A stretch of DNA of 64,000 bases from Nymphaea colorata (taxonomy: Eukaryota; Streptophyta; Magnoliopsida; Nymphaeales; Nymphaeaceae): assembly GCF_008831285.2 (NCBI RefSeq), contig NC_045139.1, positions 6,852,204 through 6,916,203 on the forward strand, written 5' to 3'. The position numbers and the translations under genes are program-made. The notes under the pieces were generated by a model. The model was given only the letters and a program-made list of their open reading frames with translations. It did no database searches and had not been told where the DNA came from. Every line of letters begins with the position of its first letter. Position 1 is the first letter of the stretch. This document shows, in pieces, positions 57,784 through 64,000 of the stretch.

Positions 57784-57983
57784 CATGTATGGAACTTGAC
57801 TTTAATCTCTTACAGATATCTCCGCACTTAACACTATTTTCAATGGCAAAATCTTGCTCTTCAAGAGTTAATAAATGGCAACAACATCGACCGATGCAAA
57901 AACGTGCCATAGTCTGTCCGTGTATCACATAGAAGCAGAGTGTGATAACAAGTACCATGAAAGGAAATTTTTTTGGGCAGTTC
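57784..57983 (-). other. Exon-like segment, gene unknown
   Basis: On the minus strand a good acceptor (TTTTCATTGCAG) precedes 57983 and a good donor (CATG then GTAAGTAAG) follows 57784, bounding 200 bp. One frame is open throughout and reads a hydrophobic stretch (FMVLVITLCFYVIHG) followed by a Cys-rich piece (MARFCIGRCCCHLLTLEEQDF). I recognise no family, and no adjoining exon with compatible phases was found. Chance splice-like signals in AT-rich DNA are possible. Confidence 0.22.
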
Positions 57984-60001
57984 CTGCAATGAAAATAACA
58001 GTGATAAATCAGTTTTACTCAATTCTAAACAATGACAGGCTCCACAAAAAGTCAGCGTTTTGTGTTCCCTCATAGTTCTTGTTCTTCAAAAGACCACATC
58101 CTGATCATCAAGACGCAACCGTTCCATAATGCCTATGTTCCAGGAAAAGCTGACTGTGTCTTTTAATAAATAACTGTCAGGATAATATTGTACAATTTCG
58201 ACAATCATCTGACTGAGAAGGGAACTTCTCATTTACCACCACAGTTTCAATCAGGTGGTTTGTTTTTTCAATGCAGTTCCTCCATTCAAGTTAAAAAAGG
58301 ATGTTACAGAAAGAAACATCCAATCCTTCAGAAACCAAGTTTACAAGAAAGTGAAAATGGATAAAATGAAAAATAGGAAGTCATTCCATACCCCTCTTAC
58401 AGATTGATTGCAGCGATACACTATAATTCTTAACAAAATTTTCAACATCATGTGTGAAGAATCACAACTATAACATGATCGAGAACTTCAAGTTTATGCA
58501 ACATGTCTTGCACAAAGCAACATATTTAACAGTTATATTTCCTACCAAACTAGAAGAAACAGTTTCAGTATATTTACCTATTAAACATACGGCAAGATAA
58601 ATATGGAGAGTAGCAATAGCAGGTGATTGGCATAGTACTGTGCTAGCACCATGAGTTCAAAAAAATATTTTCTTCGCATCCTCAGACAGAATACTTTCAC
58701 GGTTACCAATACCAGGAACCAGAGACTCATTTCCCTCTTTCTTGAGAGAAAATCTTGTTTATGTGGCTGCTCTATTCCACATCCATTGCCAATTAATCAG
58801 GGAATTTTTTCTGGTCATGACATCTCTGTTTTTATACTTTCTCTTTGTGTTGGCAAATAACTAATTATAGAGAAATATACAGCCGTTCAGACATTATTTT
58901 CCCTTTCCAGTTCAGTTCTCATATGCTGATACTTATTTTTATACATTAAGAATAAGATTGTGTTAAAATGTAAACATTACAACTGTCCTCAAACACTTGT
59001 CCGAAAATGTTGTCCAGTCAATCCATATAGAATTTATTACCTCCAGCTGTTGAAATGCAAGTACCGTAGCATTTTAGCCTTGATGTTTAACAAGGAAATT
59101 TTTAGCTTGAGGCAATGAAGATTTAGTTCAGGTAAGCAATGACCTAAAATTTTCTAGTTAGAATTCATGGTTTGTTAGCATCATAAATTGATGTTCAAAG
59201 AGAATTTTGGCCTAAAGTATGGAAATGGTGCTTTTCAACATGTAATTGAATCAAATGAAAGTCATAGAGCTACTTATGTATTTCTAACTAAAGGAGCTGC
59301 AATAAAAATCCTGATGGACAATCTTCAAAGTCTATGTCCAGCACTTTTATAAGGACCCGTGTTACTGGGAACAAAGAGAGTTCTTGATCTACTTTATCTC
59401 TGTTAATAAATTAAGGACATTGTTTATTTACACTGCAGTTACATCGGAAAGGACTTAAAATAGCTGTTAGATGAATGTTTACTGGAATGAGCAAGGGGCA
59501 TATCTTCCCGTATGTGCTACTTTATGCCAGTGTTAGAGTCGTACCCATGACTATTTAACAGTAACCAGTTGAAGTTTCAGTGTTCCAACTAGAAGTGGGA
59601 ATTCAATAATAAATTGTCATCAGCCATGAATAATGTGGAATCAATCATGTGTTACTCACTTACGGACTTAAACAATCTTTCTCCACCAAAAAGTAGATAA
59701 AAAAAGTTTGTAAGCACTTTGAATCATAAATTGAAAAGCTAAACCCAAAATTGAAGAACATGGAGCAGCAAAAGCATCAACTAGGAGCAGCAAAAGCATC
59801 AACTAAGTAGTAAGTACAGTTCAAAGATTCAACGAGCTTAATGGGATTATAAACCATAATTTTCATTTATTTTCCTCTTTTCCTATGGTCCTTTCAACAA
59901 ATGCATGTAAAACAGATCAATTTTCTAAATTGTGTCATCCGGTATATAAGTTTGGTCAGCTTGGGATGTTAAATGGAAGGATTGTGGTAAAATTACCAGC
60001 T

Positions 60002-60190
60002 TCAAGACGAAAATTGTGCTGATCCAAGAAACTTGGGGATGTTCAAGTCTTCACTTTGGTTGGGATCTTCACTATAAGCTTTTTTGTACCTGGGATCTTC
60101 ATCAAAACGCATCGCACGACCTGCCGCATTGTTTACTTCTCCTAATAATATCTCCACTTTTTTTCCTCCTGTCAAGTTCGAAGATATGGT
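60002..60190 (-). other. Possible terminal coding piece, gene unknown
   Basis: A minus-strand frame ending at TGA (60002-60004) reads a well-balanced hydrophilic sequence (EVNNAAGRAMRFDEDPRYKK, then AYSEDPNQSEDLNIPKFLGS) that looks more like a real protein end than random AT-rich DNA. There is no ATG in frame and a possible acceptor (TTGACAG) lies near 60177. I recognise no family. It may be the last exon of a gene with the 57784 piece unrelated, or a retroposed fragment. Confidence 0.22.
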
Positions 60191-60777
60191 TGAGGAATTA
60201 GTGGTTGGACATGGAGACAAAATTCAAATTTTCACAAAAAAAGAAGCTAAATTTTCGGCGGCATAACAAACACGCGATTAGATTAGGTCTCACGACCGTT
60301 TTTGTGCAGTTTAGGTGGTTAAACGAAAGAAATCGAAACTGGACTGTATTTGTTATATCACCACGATTTGAGCTTGTTTTCCCAAAATTCACACACGAAA
60401 CTCGCGCCTTCATAAATCCCTGTGACTTCACAGCTTTTAAAGTTTAATCTAGTTTGATGTAATCATGTAACGAAGTACCCAAGAAGAAAAAAGGTTCAAG
60501 TGCTGCAGAACGAAAATAAGAATGATGTTCGCGCTGGCGCTATGTGGCAGTAGAAAAATTTACTGCCTGCGTCTGGAATTGCCTTTACATGATTTCCAAT
60601 GGGAAGTTCTTGAAAGATTAACCCAGGTAGAACAAGAATAGCAATTGAAAGAAATTGAAAGAAAAATAAAATGTGGTAGAAATATACAAAACCATTTTAG
60701 ATGGTTCCTCTTCCTCTTTCTGTGAGAGAGCCTATTGAATTTCTAATTAGAATCAGAAAAGAAAAATAGAAAAAAAG

Positions 60778-61396
60778 TTACCCTTCAACGAAGTAAGAAC
60801 TGCCCATTAAGAGAAAAAAGAAAAAGGGTGAATCGGGCTCTACGTTACTTGATCCTTCCTCAGAATGGCGGAGCTTCTTTGGCATTTCTTCGACTCCTTC
60901 GACCTTGTCTTCAACATCAACCGCCTTCCTACACTCAAAACCCAAAGAAGAGAGACCCCTTTTGCTGCCACCAGCAGCAGCAGCAGAATCCACTGCCTCG
61001 TCCGTCGCAGCAGCTGCCTTCGACGCTCCGGCAGCACTCTGATTTCTCCTTCTTCCAACAGCTTCGCCATCTCTGCCGCTTAAGGGAGATCTCTCCTTCT
61101 CGCAGCAGTTCCTCCCAAAGATTTGAACCTCGAAATGGGAAATGTTGACGTACTCGAACAACAATAAATCTCCAAATGATATCGAATGATCGTTAACGAA
61201 CTCCCTCCATCCTTGTTGGAAGGCCAAACCAGCGCTGGTTCTTGATAGTTTTACCTTCCAAAGCCGATGGCCGGCGTCCTCCAGATGGGCGTCTTGACCG
61301 AGTACGTTCCCGATTTGACGACAAAACCTCGTGGGTATGAACTGCAGCGTCACGTAGAAATCAGATTCTAGCAGACAGTTAAATTCGAACGATCTT
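60778..61396 (-). CDS. B3 DNA-binding domain exon, REM-like (partial or decayed gene)
   Basis: The exon probably starts after an acceptor (AATATTCAG) at 61397-61399. The frame reads a B3 domain: FEFNCLLESDFYVTLQFIPT, RFCRQIGNVLG, then W-K-V-K-L, GWREFVNDHSISFGDLLLFE and FEVQIFG, in the order of plant B3 (REM) transcription factors, which bind DNA in the nucleus. A linker rich in Ala, Ser and Lys/Glu follows, with PKKLRHSEEG near the end. There is no ATG in this exon (its first in-frame start-like codon upstream is TTG), so a first exon must lie upstream or is lost; none was found to 64000. The last residues before the stop (FFFFLLMGSSYFVEG) look like intron read-through, so a donor may lie earlier and further exons may be missing. 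B3 family membership is fairly sure; an intact gene is not. Confidence 0.6.
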
Positions 61397-61973
61397 CTGA
61401 ATATTGCATCCAACCAAAACCCACAACCGGATAATTTTGCTTGAAGCTATTTAGACTCATTTAATCCAAAAGAAGCCTAAGTCCCAATAATATTTCTCAT
61501 GCAATACATCCATATCAATAAAGTTGTGAGAAAAATGATCAAACAATTTACTTTCTTAGTCGTTCAATTTCTATCCCAAATCCTTCCTCTTCCTTCTTTC
61601 TTTCCTTCGTGACAAGGAAACCATGTTTAACTAGACAATTAAACAAGTAAAATCCGGTGAGATCTAGCAGTCCTGGGGCTCGTATCTGGAACCCAGATGT
61701 CTCACCCTCTCTCTCATGCAAACACATATGCATATGCGTACATACATAAACATACATTTGTATATATAGGGGTCCAAATATGTTGGATATTATTTGATAA
61801 TTAAAAATGAAAAATTTATCGCTACAAAAAGTACCTGTCACAAGCACTGGTAGCAGTCTATAGTGCATCAACGATTCATGATACTTTTAGCAACCATTTA
61901 TAGTGTTTTCAGTGATGAACTTTACTCTTTAAAAGTCAGGCAACATCCTGCATCTACCAGATTTAAATCCACA

Positions 61974-62016
61974 TATGTAGGTATGGTTTTACTCTGTCTG
62001 TCTGTCTCTCTCTTCA

Positions 62017-62070
<54 letters not shown>

Positions 62071-62110
62071 TGAAGAGAGAGAGAGACAGACAGAGTAAAA
62101 CCATACCTAC

Positions 62111-62113
<3 letters not shown>
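61974..62113. repeat. 140 bp near-perfect palindrome with (AT)n core
   Basis: The left arm TATGTAGGTATGGTTTTACT and CTGTCTGTCTGTCTCTCTC and TTCAGAAT is matched outward from the centre (between 62043 and 62044) by ATTCTGAA, GAGAGAGAGAGACAGACAG and AGTAAAACCATACCTACATA. Each 44 bp arm pairs with a single mismatch, and the middle ~52 bp is pure AT and self-complementary. The whole could form a cruciform, or an RNA hairpin if transcribed. Confidence 0.95.

Positions 62114-62161
<48 letters not shown>
62113..62161. repeat. (AG)n microsatellite
   Basis: An AG run of about 49 bp directly adjoining the palindrome. Confidence 0.96.
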
Positions 62162-62585
62162 CTGCAAAGCTATAGCTGCATGGTTAAGAGTTAACAGGAG
62201 GACTCCGTCTTAATAGCTCACCCTTCACAGTACCCACTTCTGGTTGGTTTACATTTCCATAAGGTATTGTGCGCTATCAATACCTATAGGTATAGGATCA
62301 TGTGATTGTGTAATAGTCGTCTATATATAGGGGTGCGCTTATGAATTTGAGACTGAGAGATCACAGATGTTGTTCCTCATCGATGGTAAAAGCAAGTTTT
62401 TATATGTGCGAAAAGAGGAGAAAAAGGGGAAAATCCTGAAAGGGAATTATCACAGGTAAACTTAACCTGCTATCAAATCTTTCTTCTAGAGACCTAATCT
62501 TGCCTGCTCTGGGAGTTCATTTGAATATCAGAAGTACCAAGATGTGTGTGGTTAAGATAAGAGGCTGTCTACGAGCATGTTTTAA

Positions 62586-62587
<2 letters not shown>

Positions 62588-62648
<61 letters not shown>
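62588..62648. repeat. Compound (GT)n(GA)n microsatellite
   Basis: A GT run (62588-62619) changes to a GA run (to 62648). Confidence 0.96.
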
Positions 62649-62653
<5 letters not shown>

Positions 62654-63633
62654 AGAGATCCATACCAGACAGGATGAGAAGTCTCCTACCATGATCTTGA
62701 AGAAGGAAGAGGATGAGGAACCAACCCTTCTGCACACAGAAGGGGGCGCCCTACTGCAGAAACTGCCCTTCTCCATGCTTCTCTCTCTCTCTCTCTGTGT
62801 GTGCAAACTGAAGAAACAAACAAGCAGCAGGAAGGGTGAGGAATTAAAGACAAAAGTTTAACTAGCATTTATTGTTTCAAGCTAACTACGTATCGCGCTA
62901 TAAGGGAGTTGACAGGTTATCAGGTTGCTTATAAAGAAAGTGGTCTAAGGAAAATGAGACTGTTACCACATCCGACTGATTTGCATAACTAGTAAGGGTA
63001 ACAAAACTTGGTTACAAATTAATTGTGCAAATCTAAAGCAGGTTAGTGCGGCCAGCTTCATGCTCAGCCTAATGGAACATTGATATTTGGCTCTGCAAGT
63101 ACTGGAACGATGGTACTGCACTGGAATTCAGATGAAGGTCATTATAATTGATAATTACTTGGGTATGTTATTTTTGTAAGCGAATTGGTGGTTCATCTGA
63201 GTCTCTCTAGTTGAGCAGAGATCCACTACTGGATCTGGATCTGGGTAGTCGAGTACTCTCCTCCAATGAATCAGAGCCTTGGTTGCTGCCCCAAGCCACG
63301 GTTTCTTGACAGTAGCCACGGTTTTCCCTGATGCTGTTGGCTTTCTTTAGTGGCTTAGCTAGGTGTGAACCTTCGTTTGAAACTAATCTTGGAGGTCTCT
63401 GCTGGGATGGTCGACCTGAGAAGGCGGCGAAGGAACTCAGGAACAAGCGAAGAAGGAGAGAATTCTAATTTCATTCATAAAAATTAAAATCCACATCCTT
63501 ACGTTCTAATTGCAAGCTTATTTATAATCAAGTGCCAAAAATGAAATGAAAAGATATCTTTTAAATACAAGGAACTTCAAAATTCAAATTCCAGTTATCT
63601 AGAGAAAGTCCAAATTGTAATTGTCTAATTACA

Positions 63634-63812
63634 TGGCATAGCCAGAAATTTTCCATGAAGGGGATCAAATTAAAGTTTCTAAATTTTGACTAGGGCCGAA
63701 ATATCATTTTTTAAAATTTTTATATAAAACATGTGAAATTTTATAAAATTTACATGTAATTTTTTTTTTAAGTTTTAAGGTGAGGCTAGGGACAATGCGG
63801 GCCCTAACTTGC
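63634..63812 (-). repeat. Dispersed GGGCC/poly-T repeat, inverted copy 4
   Basis: Read on the plus strand it starts GGCATAGCCAGAAATTTTCC, passes GGGCCGAAATATCATTTTTT and TATAAAACATGTGAAATTTT, and ends after a poly-T with GGTGAGGCTAGGGACAATGC and GGGCCC. This is the reverse complement of the block order in copies 1-3. The AGCCAGAA end opposes the GGGCC end, showing both limits of the element. Confidence 0.7.
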
Positions 63813-64000
63813 CTCATATATGTTTGTGTGACAATCCAGCCCACTCTGACATTGGGCTTAGCTCTTGGCTTGATGGAAACACAATTTTTAGTAGCTTCAA
63901 TTTCTATTGTAAAAAATTTAAGGACCAGGACAATCCATCACTTAGCCAACCCGTCTTATAAGACTCGTAAGGTTATTCATAATCTTATATACAAGACTAA

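Larger units (their letters stand above)
55389..60777. other. Gene-poor stretch with exon-like pieces and a MITE
   Basis: It contains the 3' UTR of the preceding gene, a hAT-type MITE (57298-57635), and two exon-like minus-strand pieces (57784-57983 and about 60002-60190) that could belong to an unrecognised or broken gene. The rest shows no coding support. Many short frames here are AT-rich noise. Confidence 0.45.
61397..64000. other. Repeat-rich right end without a recognised gene
   Basis: It holds a 140 bp palindrome with an AT core (61974-62113), GA and GT/GA microsatellites, and an inverted copy of the dispersed GGGCC repeat. A first exon for the B3 gene was sought on the minus strand without success. 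A minus-strand Ser/Arg-rich frame at 63207-63446 has no recognisable family. Confidence 0.5.

Noticed and set aside
62500-62861. Frames through the GT/GA microsatellite (CVCVCV, ERERER)
   Set aside because: They are microsatellite translation artefacts.
63207-63446. 79-codon minus-strand Ser/Arg-rich frame as the B3 gene's first exon
   Set aside because: It has no B3-like N-terminal sequence and no donor of the phase needed by the exon at 61396.
1-64000. CRISPR arrays, bacterial operons, rRNA or organellar insertions
   Set aside because: All direct repeats seen are microsatellites, tandem duplications or transposons; genes are spliced plant genes, and nothing resembling organellar or rRNA sequence was recognised by eye.

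Overview
This window is nuclear DNA of a flowering plant. The evidence is spliced genes with GT-AG introns (two of about 4.4 kb), plant-only families (arabinogalactan peptides, a CXE11/16-type carboxylesterase, a plant GDSL esterase, a B' subunit of PP2A), dense (AT)n and (GA)n microsatellites, and many short foldback (MITE-like) transposons. I see no bacterial, organellar or viral gene, no CRISPR array and no rRNA or tRNA gene. The species cannot be named from the sequence. AT-rich spacers and long introns only suggest a medium to large genome.

Layout. 1-3.5 kb: gene-free, with microsatellites, a dispersed repeat and a hAT-type MITE. 3.7-16 kb, + strand: four small genes for GPI-anchored arabinogalactan peptides. 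The last three (9193, 12815, 15561) lie in a tandem array of roughly 2 kb duplicated units whose flanks are recognisably homologous. 17.4-23.2 kb, - strand: a two-exon carboxylesterase gene with a 4.4 kb intron holding a MITE and a 102 bp tandem duplication. 23.2-27.8 kb: its promoter, repeats and a second hAT-type MITE with a perfect 8 bp target duplication. 27.8-31.1 kb, - strand: a four-exon GDSL esterase/lipase. 31.1-34.3 kb: no recognised gene. 34.3-40.4 kb, - strand: a two-exon PP2A B' (B56) subunit. 40.4-45.6 kb: promoter, then repeats. 45.6-51.7 kb, - strand: a six-exon SRP72 gene. 54.75-55.39 kb, + strand: a single-exon gene of a conserved plant family of unknown function. 60.8-61.4 kb, - strand: one exon with a REM-like B3 DNA-binding domain, possibly part of a broken gene. 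The rest to 64 kb is repeats, including a 140 bp near-perfect palindrome.

The genes do not form a pathway. They are ordinary housekeeping genes (SRP72, PP2A B'), secreted or cell-surface genes (arabinogalactan peptides, GDSL esterase) and a cytosolic-type esterase. Exon borders were placed by hand from splice signals, reading frame and family knowledge. For the four spliced genes the phases close exactly, giving 466, 392, 545 and 669 residues. The most notable material is the duplicated His-rich arabinogalactan-peptide array and the transposon families that can be defined inside the window. I found nothing that amounts to a new biological system.
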